A stretch of 64,000 nt of DNA, from the NCBI GenBank assembly GCA_013399875.1, contig VXAZ01000601.1, forward strand, positions 255,582-319,581, read 5' to 3'. The translations under genes and the position numbers were made by a program. Within the stretch, counting starts at the first letter, position 1. Every line of letters starts with the position of its first letter. Below the pieces are notes generated by a model, which worked only from the letters and a program-made list of their open reading frames with translations, did not search any database and was not told the DNA's origin. Positions 38,001 to 53,000 of this stretch are shown here, piece after piece. The DNA comes from Gymnorhina tibicen. Its lineage: Eukaryota > Chordata > Aves > Passeriformes > Artamidae.

Positions 38001-41000
38001 TGTATGCTGCCAGACCCTCCTGAGGTAAGACTGAACCTGAACCTTCTTTCATGTTCAAACTGAACATTTGTTTATGAATGATGAGAGTCAAACCATTCTT
38101 ATCAGAGAACAGCAGCAAGATGTGGGGACACTTCACCTTTTTCATGGTCTCCATCCCTCAGAGATTCAGATTTAGGACGACTTGTTGCAAAAAACCAGAA
38201 TGGGCTGGTGTTGCTTGTCACAGGCAATGGAGACTTTAAGAAGCTCTCCCCCATTGGAGGCAGAGTTTGTGCCATTCGAACAAACTGCTCTGGTGACCTT
38301 TCCTTTGGAAGATTAAAAAACAACAGATTGAGAAAATGGTAGAAGAACAAAACATAAGCAATCTCTCATACTTAGCAGTGGTATCTGCTTTTAGCTGATG
38401 AAACAGTGCTGCAACTTAATAAGCAGAAACAAATATCTTTAATATTTTGATTATTTATAGTCCTAAAAAGTGGACAGGTACATAGTAGGATTTTTAAGAC
38501 CATTTCTATGCAATGATTTCAAGCAAGCCTAAAATAAAAACAAAGGAGAAAAAGAACTTTTTTTAAAAATTCCTTTAAAATGAAAAACTAATCTCTCAAA
38601 TAACATCAACATATTTAATCCACAACATCAATACATTTTTACAGAATAAATTCAGGTTTTGGTAAAGTTAGTTCTCAGACAGCTAAGTGAAATGATCCAA
38701 CTCATTGTGTTGTTTAAGGAAATCACATGGAATATGTAGTGGAGATAAAAGACCAAAAAGTAATATTTTGAGTAACTACATCTAATATTCTCCTTTGATA
38801 TTTTATAAACTATGAAATTGTTTAATATATTCAAGGACTCAGAGGGAACAGCAGAAGAGTCAGGTTCTTACTTTTTTTTAAAAGTATTTCTAAGATAGTT
38901 TACAAAATGCAAAGGAACAGGTTCTACATTTTAGAACAAAAAAAATTAGAAACTCAATTTGAATCTCTTTCACAGAAACAAATAAGTAAAATCTGACCAA
39001 TACCTATTGTTTTTCTCCTGCGTCAATTTTTGGGACCAGGCTAAATACATATTTTTCATATTATACATTAAAATTAAACACTTAGTGTAAGAAGATATAT
39101 TTAACTGCTTGGTATATGCTGTGATTTTTGCTTTAAAAGTAATTTTGTTTCCTGAAAGAAGTATGGCAACTCTAACCAGCTCTGAACTCACCCTCTCTCG
39201 ACGTCGTATTCGTGCTGCTGATAACTGCAAAGTGTTTGCTAGTACAAAGTCCCCGCTGGTTCTAGGGATAGTAGCAGTCAAATGAGGCTCATATAAATCT
39301 TCCAAGATTACTTCTGATCCTTGAGGTCTCGGAGCAGCAAAAACCAGCATGTGACAACCACCACAAGCAACCTACAGCTCAAAGAAAGGTCTGATTACTT
39401 CATTTGCAAATATCAAGGATGCACTTTTCTTACAATCACCTCTACGGGGTTAGATTATAAGAAAAAATGTAGTAAAAGTAAGACATATCAAATGGCTTCA
39501 AATTTCGTTCCTAATTACACCAGCAAGACAAAAGACAAAAGTACTTAATTTTGCGTAGTAATGATTAGTGATCTATGTTCACTTCTTCTTAGTTAAACAC
39601 AATATATTCGTATTGAACAGAACAAAAGACAGGTCTATCAAATTTTTGAGACAGAAGCTAGCAAAGATATTTCCACTGACTTTCAAGGGATTTTACCTAA
39701 TTATTTTGATACAAGTCAAATGAGACAAATATTGATAGTTTCAGGGACTCAAACCTAAATGTTTTATCACAAAATCCACAAAATGTAAAGCACATCTTAC
39801 ATCCTCCAATAGACACAATATTATTACACAAAGATCAGAGGTTTTATGTTTTAAAAGGTTTAAAACATTCATTGCTTCCAATAAAACTTTCTTCACTTCT
39901 AATTCCAGCAAACAAACAGAAATGATCAGCAGGCTTTTGTCCCAAATTTTGTTCAATCCTGAGTCATGGTAGCATTTTTGATGCTGACAGTTTGTGACAT
40001 TTATTTCTTCTACACCTCAAGAAGATGAAAAAACTTCCCTACACAATTCTCAAAAGAAAAGACTACTCCTGTTTTCTTGTCCAGTTTAGATTAAAAAAAC
40101 CCAACACCTTAAATTTTCTTAAGGTTTAGAAATATCACACTGTACAAAAATTGTCAAAATTGAAAAGATTACTCTCTGTTGTTTGTAGAAAGGATATAAA
40201 TTTCTCCATACTTCCAACCATCTAAGAGCAATAAATAATTCAGTTTATAAGCTACCACATCTCTAAAGATCAAAACACCATAGCACGAGTACTGAATAAA
40301 ACCCTAAAAAGCAATCTGTATGTGTAGCCCAAGTCAAAGACATTCTAAACTAAATGAATACTGTGCTAAGCATGTGTAATTTCCTCTTTCCTTCAGTTTG
40401 TGTTATCCACTAATTAAATGCTTTAGAAAGAAATAATTCTATAATGAGATTTCAACTCTCATTAATAATGTGTTTCATTAAAAGATAAATATATTTGTAT
40501 CTGAGAAAAATGAGCAAAAGTTTTACCAAAAGGACAGTGAACTTCAAGAAATTATAACACAGAGTGGGATCAAACAGATTCGTAAAACTCTCTTCTCCAA
40601 AGCCTAACTTGCCATGTCGTCCATCTCCAAAAGTAAACATGAGGCCATTGTCTGCATGCGGGAATAAAAAGGATGTTAAACAAAGATTCAATACAAAACC
40701 AGGACAGAACCATTACAAAGTAACAGGCCATGAAAGCAAGGAATATTTCCCTTCCACAAGCAAAACCTGAACAATTATTTTTAGATCTTCAACAGATGAA
40801 TATGATTTTAAAATATGCATGTTTTCAGACAAAGTACTGTCTGAGATGTTGGTCTAGACAACTCATAAAAAACCACAAAATAATAATATTTAAACTGTAC
40901 AGAAAACAAAGGCTTTTAAACAAGAATATTTGTTAGCAAGGCATGATTATGAGGTTGTAATTCCCCAGGAGACAGAGAGTCATGCGTGGCATGGCTGTGA

Positions 41001-44000
41001 ATCAGAAATTCCTATCGAATCCAGCTTTCTCACTGGCTCATCTCACCTTCAGAACCAGTAACGGGTATGTCTGCTACTGCTCATTGTGCAAGGAAAGCTT
41101 TTAGAGTATAATAGAGAGTTGCTAGAAGTGCTTCCAGAATTTTGCACTCCCATACCTGCTATCACAGCAGTGTGATTTTCCCCACATGCAATGTTACGTA
41201 TTTTATGCCTCTTCAAGTGTTTCACAGACTTCGGTACTGAACTTTCAAACACAAAAGTTCCATGTCCCAGCTGCCCATATTGTCCAAGTCCAAAAGTATA
41301 AACATCTGTCTCTGAAATCATACAGGCAAAGTTAACAGCAAATACACTGATATGTATATTTATTTATTAATTTATTTATATAATAACCTAAGTTCTATTA
41401 GACAAATGGAAGGCCGCTGACATAAACATCATGAAAAAAATTTAATCAATTAAAAAATGTACCAACTGATCAATTACATTTATCAATTAATAATATACAA
41501 CAAAATAAAAAAAACCCCAGGAATTGAAGCACTAAAGCATACAGAGAAAAAAAAATTAAATGGTTCAGTGTGCCATGTATTTTCTAACATAGATACAAAA
41601 TAATCCGTTCATCATACGTACACAAAGCAAAGTTTAAAAAATGTATGGGATTTTACATACTGCAACCAAGTCAAGACCACAATGTTTATGCATATATATA
41701 TGCGTTTTCACAATAGCCTCATCTTAATACCTCCATGTACATTGTATGACCCTAAATTTAATAGACAAGACCTCTTTAAACCACTACTAATTTGTATGTA
41801 AGAAGAGACTGGAACAGTAACAGAATAGGTTTCAGTATTCTGTTCAGCTACCAAATCAGGCCTGCAACAAATACAGACAACACTATAATTGTGTTATCTT
41901 GTGACAGAATAATCATCTTTCCACATTTATATTTTGTCTGTTTAATGGACTGTCTGTGCCAGGAAAAAGAATAAGAGCTTCTCCAAAGCAATAAAGATTC
42001 TTGGTGTGTCCATCCCTGGCACTCCATCACAACAGGGGAAGATTGTGAAGCTTGGAAATCTTGATGAGGTCATGCTTGAACAGAGAAGTTTTTTGGGGAA
42101 AAAAGGAGAAGTTTTCCTAGAATTTCATTTCCTGCCCCTTTTTCTTTCGCATGTAGACAAAAAAGGAAAAGTGAGAGAAATTCTACTTAAGATACTTGAA
42201 AACTTATTATGAAAAAATGGGAAAGATCGTGAAAAACAAAAAATATTCCATGTTAAGTAAAAAGAACTTTCCAATTTCGAAGGAAATGTGATGAAATAGT
42301 AACACTGCATATGGAAATGTTCTTTCTAGGAAAGTCTTTGCCCTTTCTGTTCCTTTTAAATTGTTCCATCCTAAGATGTCATGAATTCACACCATAAAAA
42401 AAAAAAAGCCCAATGGTCTCACATTTTTTTAAATTGTGGATGAAAAATATTGAGTAAACCTGGTTTTTTTTTACTAAATGTAATAGTAAAGCTCCCTCTG
42501 CTGGAAATTTTAGTGCAAGAAAGCAACACCTTCTCCAGAACTTTATAAAGTAAAAGAAGAAGTAAGAATTTTCCTGTAATATTTAGACTTCCTGCGTAAG
42601 AATCAAGAAACTACACCTGAAAGGCAAGAGTTTTCTTTAAGCAAACAAAAGTATCATCTTTATTTTAGCAAGCTGCTCTCTCAGGATGGCAGATTCCACA
42701 AATTCTGTAGAAGTACTGCATTTGTTTTAACAATTCTTTGGAAACTGGCAGATCTTGTAACTAACTACATGGCTTTATCTGATTAATGTAATTACTTTGC
42801 ATGAACTTCGAGGTTTTTTTCTTTAATGCTAGCATGAAACATGCAATGTCTTCTGCATTTGTGTTGAGAGGGAGATGTTCTCAAATGTTAACTTTAAAAC
42901 TGCAAGGAATTTTTTTTTCCTCTGTTTCTACTGAAAATGAGGAAAAAGGCCAGTCATTCTGAACACAGCAGCAGCCCATGAGAGGGCCCTTGAAGGATGG
43001 GGAGAAATGTTTTCAGAGCTTGCACAGAAGACACTGGCTCTGCTGTTCCAAGTGACCTCCAGCACCTGAGTGCTGGAAGAGCTGCTTCTTTACTTCCTAC
43101 ATTTCCCTTTTTGGAAGAACAGGGATATTTCCCTGTAACTGTGTTATCTTCCACCTTTGCAGGCATCATTTGTAATCTCCATGACCATTTGCATTATCAA
43201 TAAAATAGTCCTAGGCAAAAATCTACATAGCTTTCATTTTTTTTTTTAAACATGCCATTTGCTGAAAGAACTGTGTGAGCTCAAAGAATGTTTTTCAGAA
43301 TCATGTATTCCCTGCTATGTATCTAAGGCTACAGATGAAGTTGAAAAATCCATTTTCCTAAAAATGAAACAGACAGGTATGCTTGTATCACAGAAACACA
43401 GAATCATAGAATGGTTTGGGTTGGAAGAGACCTTGAAGATCATCTGGTTCCAACCCCGTGCCATGGGCAGGGACACCTTTCACTAGACCAGGTTGCTCAG
43501 AGCCCCATCCAGCCTGGCCTTGAACGCTTCCAGGGATGGGGCAACCACAACTTCTCCAGGCAATCTGTGCCAGGGCCTCGCCACCCTAACAGTAAGAATT
43601 TTTTCCTAATATCCAATCTAAACCTACTCTCTTTCAGTTTGAAGCTATTCCCTGTTGTCCTGTCGTGCCATGCCCTAGCAAATAGTCTCTCTCCGTCTTT
43701 CTTGTAGGCTCCCTTCAGGTACTGGAGACCGCAGTTAGATCAGCTCAGAACCTTCTCTTTTCCAGGCTGAACAATGCCAATTCTGTCAGCCTTTCCTCAT
43801 AGGGGAGGTGCTGCATCCCTCTAATCACCTTGGTGGCCTGTCCACATAAATTCATTTCCCCTGAACATTATTATTATTATTATTACTACTACTACTACTA
43901 TAACAATTATGCCAATGAACTATTCACTCTCACAATAGCTTTATTTTTAAACAGCTTATGCTGAAAAATATTACTGTAAAAAATCAGCTGTCAACACAAT

Positions 44001-47000
44001 GTTCAGTATTACCAGAGTTAGTAACTGGATTTGGGGATTTCAGTATAAATAGTATACAGGCTTAAGAATGGTTTCAAAAATCTAATAATCCTATATAGTC
44101 TGAATCGTGAGTTCTGTCAGGAAAAGGTAGAGCTTTTATATCCTTTTTGTCCTCTTTCAAAGGGGTGCCTTGGCTTTCTTTTCCTTTTAAAAGACCTTGA
44201 GACAGAAGATGAAAAATCCAACATTTTACATACTAATGCACTAATGTTCTTATGTCAAATGTTCTATTCTCAAAGGTCTGCTTCACTTTTTCCTTTGAAG
44301 AGTTATCTTTGCTTTCCTTCCTTTCAGAGAATGAAAGGAAGTAATATATCCTTCTATAGAAAAAAATATTCCCAGAGGATCTGTCATCATCTGAAAAAAA
44401 CTGCAAGATATTAAGGCCACTCCAAATCATCTGTTTCTTCTTCTCCAATTTCTAGATTCACATTTATTATTTTTCTACCTTTTAAAACACCTTATTGAAA
44501 AAAGCACGTAAATTGTGATTGCTGCTCTCACGTATTTCATATGAAAGTGATGACAACAACTTTCATTTGCAGCAGGAAGTATCTGCAAGCACTGGGCATA
44601 GTTGGTGCATTTTTGCAGTCTCTGAGAGAACGAATCTGGAATGAGGATAGGATCTTCTTGGACTGGCTGACTGACTGCCATGAAATGAAGGGCTTTGTGC
44701 TATCAAGATTTTGCATGACAGAATTTTTAAATGCAATTCTGTTTATTGTCTAGAACAATTGCAAATATTAAAGGCAGAAGTAACAATAAGGCTTGCAAAG
44801 AAGATGGTTTCCAATACCATACTCAATGTTTCTAAAACCAGTGTTTAAAAAACTGTTTTTTTTCTAAATCACTACTCTCAACAATTTAATTTTTGTTCTC
44901 TGGGAAAAATATTTGAGTTTCTCATTTTGGAATTTCAGAGCAAAAAACCCCAAAGATTTATTTTAATATATACTTTCTACCTTTTACTCTGATAGTTGTT
45001 GTAGAGATTCCGAAGAGTACCTTGATTTAATAACTCAGATAACAGTGGTTCTTACCATACAAAATTGCCAATAGAATAGATAACAGTCATAAATAAGGAA
45101 TCAAATGAAGTGCTTTGGAATAGACTAATTACACATGAGAGTCAGGAAGAAACTTGCCTTGTACTCTGTAAGATAACTGAATTATGCTTTCTTCTAATTT
45201 GATAAATCCTAAGTAGAAATTATGTCAAGAAATGAGCCAAGATGTGCAAGTTTTTCCATTTGACATTTTCTCCTGCGCTATTGCTATGTTAAATGAGACA
45301 GATGAAGCAGGGCAATATTCAGTAGTCACACACTCATTTCTTGTTTCATCTGACTGAAATGTCACATCCTTAAAAACTGGAAGGACCCTGAAAGGATGAA
45401 ACCCACATCAGTATATATGGTGTTACTAACAGCAAGCAGCACCCATTTTCATGGAGGATGACACATGAAATTCAGAATTTCTTCAGAATTGTGTTACTTT
45501 CTTAATTTATGAAAATGAACTTAAAAGAGGTGTAAATGTTTCTGCTCCTCTTTAAAGATGTATAATCAGAATTCTCAATTTCTGGTCACACCACTTGACC
45601 TCAAGATGCAATTCAGGACTGATTTCAAGTAAAGTTTCTGGTGCAAAGCCAATAATGTATGTATGCCACACTCACTTAAAATTATTAGTATCCATATCTA
45701 TCTCTTTTCACAATTTTTTTTTCCCCAAAGTTTTCTTTGAGTCAGAAAAATTTCTCTATGTCAATACTTCCAACAAAGTATTTTTCATTTGAGACAGTAT
45801 CTGCACTATCGTCTGCTCTTTCACTCACAGTGTTTTAGTCAGAAGTTCACAGCTGTAGCCTATTTAATAACAGCTGAATCACATTAAAAAACATCTGACT
45901 TTTCACTCTTATCGCAACTATTAAACTTTAGGAAATGTACTATGTTGGAGGATATAGTTTTCCTCTTTTTGTGACTCAACTAGATCATCTGGCACTCAAC
46001 AGCGTTCTTTGATCATCAACTGCTAGCTCAGCCAGCACTGAATTTCTAATTTACCTTCTACTAAAGAATTTTTTTCCATAAGAAAGTAAATCTTACATAC
46101 ATACATACTTATTATGGTATTTTTCTTCACTGCATTTTTTTTTTGACATTTGTATTTCCCTCTTTGTTCTAGCTCTTGTACAGATTTCACTGTAATGATG
46201 ATGGCATCCAGGTCTGTATCTTTCTTCTAAATGTCTATGACAGTCATTGGTTATAATGATTTTTTATCACGTGAAATGCCAGTAAGTCAAAATATCTATT
46301 GGTTGAATTCAGATTTATGGCTAAAAAAATAATCAATAATGATAATCAAATTCTTTCTACAAAACTTCACTTTATAACTCATAAAATAATGCTATGATTT
46401 ATACATTTGTTGGCCCCAAATTTACAGTAGTTTTTTCACTAATAATGATAATCTGATTTCACATAAAGAAATTTCTTTTGTGACATAGAATACTGCCAGG
46501 GTAAGACTGTGTGTTGTTGGAAGAAGGGAGACAAAGGTATTGAAATGTAGACAAATGGTTGCATTTCCTGGATTGGCTACTGCTATTTCCTCTTCATAGT
46601 CTTCCCAAAGGAATTTTAACCTACCCAGAATCTTGCAGCTTGACTCATTACACATAATCCTTCCCAGCATTTCACTTCCACCTTTACTCTTTCCAATGGC
46701 TTGCAGTACAACACCACATCATATTGCTCACCATCTCCCTCAGTTACATTTTATTTTCAGTTTATATTTTAAAAAGTTTGGCTACATAACCTTGAAGGCA
46801 CATCTCAAGATTGACAAGAGACAACTGTAGAGAACCTTCAGAATACAGATTTAAGGACTGATAGTTATACATCCAACTTGGTTTTATAACTTTTGCATTT
46901 TGGCAGGAAAATAATTACAGGCTATACAGTTTTACACATATTATATCCATTACAAGTTAAAGCTGATATTTTTTGATCTATCTTCAGGCAAAGTCAAACT

Positions 47001-50000
47001 TACCTTTCCTGCTTCTACACCACTCTAGGTCAGGATAGAACTTGTGGAAAGAAGTGGCTGGCAGTGCTTTGCATGCATGCCTTGGAAAAGCTAAGTCACC
47101 ACTGGCAAACAACTATTTAAAGAGTTCAGTAATACACACCATTTTCCAAGTACTATTCATGTGGCCCTGGGAACTAGTAGGTAACAGTTGTATTTGCTGA
47201 TTTTCATAACCTGTACAATATGTCAAATGTATATGTCTGTACTAGTTTCATATTTATGCTAAAGATTCTGCTCAAAGGCACAAACAAATTCTGTATCACA
47301 ATAAGAGATATTTAATCCATTTAGGCATCCAGTAGATACTGAAGCTACTTGAAAAGTGACTTCCTACATACTTTCCTAAATATTCAAGAGCATTTAAATT
47401 TACTACAGAATGGAAGCTTTCCTCTAGAATTTCCCCTCTCACTGCAATAACAATTTCAAGCTCCTTAGAGGAAAGAAACATCAATCATCTGTGTTGCAGC
47501 AGGCAGTGCTGGCTTATTACAACTCCAGTAAGAAAGGCACCCAGCCTATGTAAAGTTCTCTTAAAATGCTATTTATTTGAGCTAAGACTATAAAGAAAAA
47601 GAAGATGGCATCAATAACTTTCTGTCCCTTCAGAGGCTGGGAATCCCGAGCTGCGTGGAACTGAAGAGGACTCCAGCATGCTGTGCAGAGCCCATCCATG
47701 GAAGGCTACCCCAGTTTGAGCTCTTACAGGATTTTCTTACAACCAAAACAACTCTATACATCATTTATACTGATACATTCAGCATTTTATACTGAATAAA
47801 AATAGCATTCACATGGGAACTTGCTGCTGAAGTTTCAGATAAAGGCAAGGACAGGCAAGTGGTGTAACCAATGGTATCAACCAGGAGCTGCCTGGAAGTC
47901 CCTCTGTTAAAATCACCTGGCCAAGTTCATCTTGTAGCCAAGGGAGATGGGCAGTGCAGCACAGGCCTGCCTTACCTGGGTGATACATGGATTTCTACCT
48001 CCTTGATGTACAATGGTCTTCCAGTTAGGATCACTACAGCATCCAGCATTTCAGTGGGATGTAAATTCTTGAGTTTCGGTTATAGGGCTGTAAGAAGAGC
48101 TGGTTAAATTGCATACCTGTCAGCACCACTGTGTGTTCTCCACCACAAGCAACCTTATTAACCTTTTCCATAATTCCCAGTACGGGCTGTGGGACTCTAT
48201 TGTTCTTCAGCTGTTCAGGCAATAATCCCAGTTTCCCATTCACAGGTTCTCCAAAAGTATAGAGCTCACCATCTCCTGTGAAAATACAGAACAGCACATG
48301 GTTTCCAGCACGGACTCAGGAGCAAGGATGGGTTGTAAAGACTGCTGCAGACACAAATTATCAAGACAGAAAAGTGTATGAACATTACAGGATAGCTTAA
48401 TATATTTGTATAATGCCCAAACAGCTGTGCAAAGCACTCTGCTTTGATGGGACACAAAGGTGCTAGATTTTAGTCCCCTCCAAGTTCAGAATCCCAATAT
48501 TTAGCCTGCAAGGAATGTAGCAAAGGGAAACAAAACCTTATACATCCTGCTTCTGAGAGGAGATAATTCCCTCTGTAATCAGTATTTAAGTCAACTGAAG
48601 TGGTTTGTAAGGATCTGAATTGAAACAGAAAATAATTTTGCATGGAATTTTGATGGGAAATCAACCTACTCAAACAGTGTCATCCCAGAGCACATGGCAC
48701 AGGATTGTATCCAGGTGGTTCTGGAATATCTCCAGTGAGGGAGACTCCACAGCCTCTCTGGACAATCTGTTCAGTGCTCAGTCACTGCACAGGAAAGAAA
48801 TTCTTCCTCATGTTCAGGTGGATCTTCCTGGCCATCAGTTTCTGCCTGTTCCTCCTGTCCCATTGCTGGGCACCATGGAGCAGAGCCTGGTCCATCCTCT
48901 GCCCCCTCCCTGCAGACACTGACAGACAGGGATAAGGCCCCTCTCAGCCGTCTCTTCTCAAGGCTTTCTTACATTCTTCTACACTTCTTTTCTAAGAGTT
49001 TTTTGCAGTCATTTCAATCTGTCTGTACTTTTTAAGAACCAGCAAATTACCTCAGCTGCAAAGCAGTGAATTTAAGTTCAAACCTATGGACCATGTTTAG
49101 ACTTCTCTGTTCAGTTTGAGTTCCTGTTTTAATTTTGATTTTGTTCTTATATCTATGTGCAGAAATACTCTGAACAGGTTGATACTTTGCAGTTACTTGC
49201 ATCAGCATCAATTTTCTGTTCTAAAACAGTAGCCCAATTAAAAAGATAAAAATCAACTGCAATGTGAGATTTTCTGTAACTAAGACATTCTGCTGGCAAA
49301 AAGAGATTTTATTAGGCATTCTACATGAAAAGAAAAAAAAAACCAACAAAAAAGAACCCTGTATTTTTTGGAAGGTAAGTAACTTTTCAATACTCTTAGA
49401 TCAGCCATATATTTCTTGAAACAAGTTGAAAAACCCCCGAAAGCACTTGGGAGATAACTACTTACGCAGTTCTCTTTGAAGAGACCAGCAGTTCTTTTTA
49501 AACACTATTGCACTGAAAAAATTAATCCAATCACTATCTAATTAAGAGGATTAGAGATTCAAATGGCCAAGCCTCCCAAACTAATCAAGTTTATTACATT
49601 TTTTCAACTTAATAATCCAGCTAACAAAGATAAAACCATTTACCAAAGCAATTTTTGAATACATTACACATCGCTTTTACGCAAATAGTGGTCTAAAAAC
49701 TATGAAAAATAGCAATCAAGCATAAAAAGAACCCAGTCAAACCCAGATAAATTTTGAGTGCAGTATGTGTGCAGTACATTTGCATGCTGAGGACATGATG
49801 TACCGTGTGTGGTACACCTGCATTTTAAGGACACTCTGTTCACAACAGAACCTGGTTATTTAATTTTCTCCTCTCATATGAGTCACACTCTCAGATGTTG
49901 AACTTTCTCTAATGGGGCACATTTTCTGTATCACTAAACTTTAAATCACAGGAGCACATAAAGGAAATGGACAAGTGAATGGAAAATGTCCCTCAAAGGA

Positions 50001-53000
50001 AAATGTGCATTTGAGAGTAGATAAGAGACCTGGCTGGTGGCAAATGAGGAATAAAAATGAGTGGACAAAAGAACTGGATAACTCTATGCTTCCTTGAATA
50101 AATGAAGAAGAAAAAGAAAATAAACATTTATTCAAGAGAAAATTGGTTAAAACTGTCTCAAGCACTGAAATTCAGAGCATGAAAGTGTTTGTAGGATGAA
50201 TGATTCTTACACCAGTTCTTAAAAATAATGACAAAATACATTAAAAAAAAGGAATTCAAGGAACCTGCAAAGCTCTCTATGAAAAGACATCTTCTCAGTA
50301 AGAATCTATCTTGACCTTGATTACAGTTACAATTCAGGCAGGGGAAACACTAGAAGAGGTCTAATATATTCAATTCCTTTCTGGCTCCACGAATCTAATT
50401 CTGCTGTAGAACCCAGAGCAGTGGTGAGATACATCAGCTTTTCCTGCTCTCCATCTCCTCCAGAGGACAAATGAGCTGTACATGCTTGCCAACCTTAATG
50501 CTTCCTGAAAAATTATCCCCTCTTGAGTGTGTGGTCAAACACAAGTCAAGTAAAGATCTGTATAAGGGCTCAAAACTGTTGTACACTCTCCCAGCAATTT
50601 GTTTTTCTGTTTCTTTACTTGAGACATAGCCCTAATAGTGGGACCCAATGTCCCAGGCTTGCAAAATGGAAGGAAATACACTGTGAAAAAGTCCTAAAGA
50701 GACCTGGAAGCTACAGACTAAAAGCTTCTTTTCAGTGGAACTTTTTGAAGAATGCAAAGAACGGGGAAAGGGAGCAAACATTCATCTTTCAAATACAAAC
50801 TGAGTAATCAGACTAGTTCCTAATTTGCATATGGAAGTGACTTAGCCGTTGCCTGTGCATGTGCCTAGCCTAAATTTCAGAAGTGGTTTTTTTTTAATTG
50901 AGAATATTCAGGATTTATTCCATTCTTCTATTCTAAAACTACTTTGGCATCAGTGGGGTCCACATGTACATGGTAGAATACAGGTGACTGACATGTTCAG
51001 CAGTTAAATTATTGTCTGCAAAGAAGGCCTTCTAGAAAGCAGAAGGAAGAAAGGCGACATCATCTTTTTGGAGCTGTAAGAGGCATTGCTCTTGACTTTA
51101 TAGCCATTAAACACCTTAAAGATAAAAGTCTACTAAAAAAAACTTTTAAAACCCAGCAATGTCAAAGAAATAAGAACTTCAGTTAAAAAAGGAAAAAGCT
51201 GGAATCCATGCTTCACCACTTTTTTATTCAATCCCTTATTAATGAACATCCTGCCCTGGAGAGGGCACTCTGTGTCCACGCTATGTTTTCTAGTGTCCTC
51301 ATGAGTCACCTTTTAGTTTCAACCCAGACATGCCTGTGATCCCAACAGGTTTTTCAGCTAGTGAGCACCTTATGTCAAATATAAACATATTAAGAAAGGG
51401 AACCATATGGTGCAATGCTCATCAGTTCAGCCTGACAGCATTTACCAAGTCTTAGATCCTGCAACTATGTTACGTTATTAAAAATAGTGTATTGTTAGAT
51501 GTCTAAAAATCAAAATGTAGTAATTCTATAGTATTCTAATAACTGATAAGTAGCACATCCTGTGACTATGGTATACTCAGAATAAATGCATGAAGTTAAT
51601 TTTTAAACACTGTGTGGATACACACTGACAGCAGTGCAACAGAAAATCAATTCTGCAAAAGTACTTGGATGTCCAATGCTAAATTTTCGTGGTAGCTGAA
51701 GTATCAGTCAAATAAAACTGTCAACAAAGGACCAAAGGAAAGTATTAAAAAAATTTATGCCTTCACCACAAAGAAGGCCATGTGTGTGTCAGTAGCTTCA
51801 GCGACATAGACTGAACCCAATTTGTGCAGGACTTGTAGATATTAAGGCTGAAAATTGAGATTTTCCATCTCATACTCAGGCCTGTTTAAGTAGTAACAGG
51901 TGCAACAACTCCTCATTTTCACAGGTGATAACCGGTACATCTTCCTATTAATATTTTGAGAAGCTCCATTTTTCTTAACCAGGTGCAACCCTAAGCCTTT
52001 TTTTCTCATCCCCTTCCATTAAAAGTTTGCACTTCCTTAGGGCACTTGGCACACACTGTTCTCTCTTTACTCTTAGATGCTTGTCCTCAACTCTTCTACT
52101 AATGAGAGCTTTTGTGACATCCAGCTGCAGTCCTGGACCTTCAGCTGTTGGCTCTAAGGCAGAGATACACACATTCCTACTACATCCTTGAAGTAAGCAT
52201 CTTTTTTTCCCCCATTTATTCTGAGTTCAGGAAGCTGTACTTTTCCTAACACATGCTGAGTTCCTGATCAGTCCCAGACAATTCATTTACTGTAATAAAG
52301 CATCTGTAATAAAAGTTGCACACTACCAGCATAACACCTAATTAATAATTGTCCACTGCAGCAAGCTCTCATTCTGTTAGCAGCATGTTCTCAGAGAGCA
52401 ATATAGATATTGTATGTGGAAAAGTAACATTTATCAAGTAATCTGGGAAAGGTATCTGATAGAATAACTCCTGGGTACCCATTAAAAGCTTTACAATCAA
52501 AACTATCCATCCTTTGAAATCTTTAATTACTCTGAGGGGACCAAAAGGAGAAGTTTAATAATGTAAATCTATATGGCTGAGAGGAATTCATAGCTGCTCA
52601 TACATAATGCCATCAGTACTGGCTGATAATTCATCCATACTGGCATTATTAAAAAATGAGTGGAATCTTCACTTTGGAACCCAGTGGAGAGTTGGGAAGA
52701 GAGAGGTGGAAAGCAATAGGGAGGTGGTTTGGTTTGGAGATAGACAACAGCTCAGTGTAGCATTGCTTCTCCTCATACCGTGTACTGCCTGTTTAACTGA
52801 CTTCAAAACTTAAATTTTAAGATAGAACAACAAACTTGGACAACAATCTTGCACTTTTAGCAAATGAGATTAATTTTTCCTCATAACATAGCAATATTTA
52901 ATATTTATATTTCTAGAGAAGATGATTATTATTTGATCATCACAAAAAAAGAATAATCTCAAGAAATGTTGGATTTTTGAAACCATAATATTAATCCACA

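Larger units (their letters stand above)
41312..48116 (-). other. RPGR: RPGR intron 7
   Basis: A 6.8-kb intron holding the long CR1 copy at 43390-43842 and an ATT/ACT triplet repeat at 43869-43902. There is a TTTA-rich patch near 41358-41382. Other open frames inside it show no recognisable protein. Confidence 0.8.

Noticed and set aside
43411..43707. 98-codon plus-strand frame
   Set aside because: It is the antisense of a CR1 3' end; this region of CR1 is not coding in that direction.
48620..48935. Plus-strand frames of 76-100 codons
   Set aside because: They lie in the CR1 fragment of RPGR intron 6.
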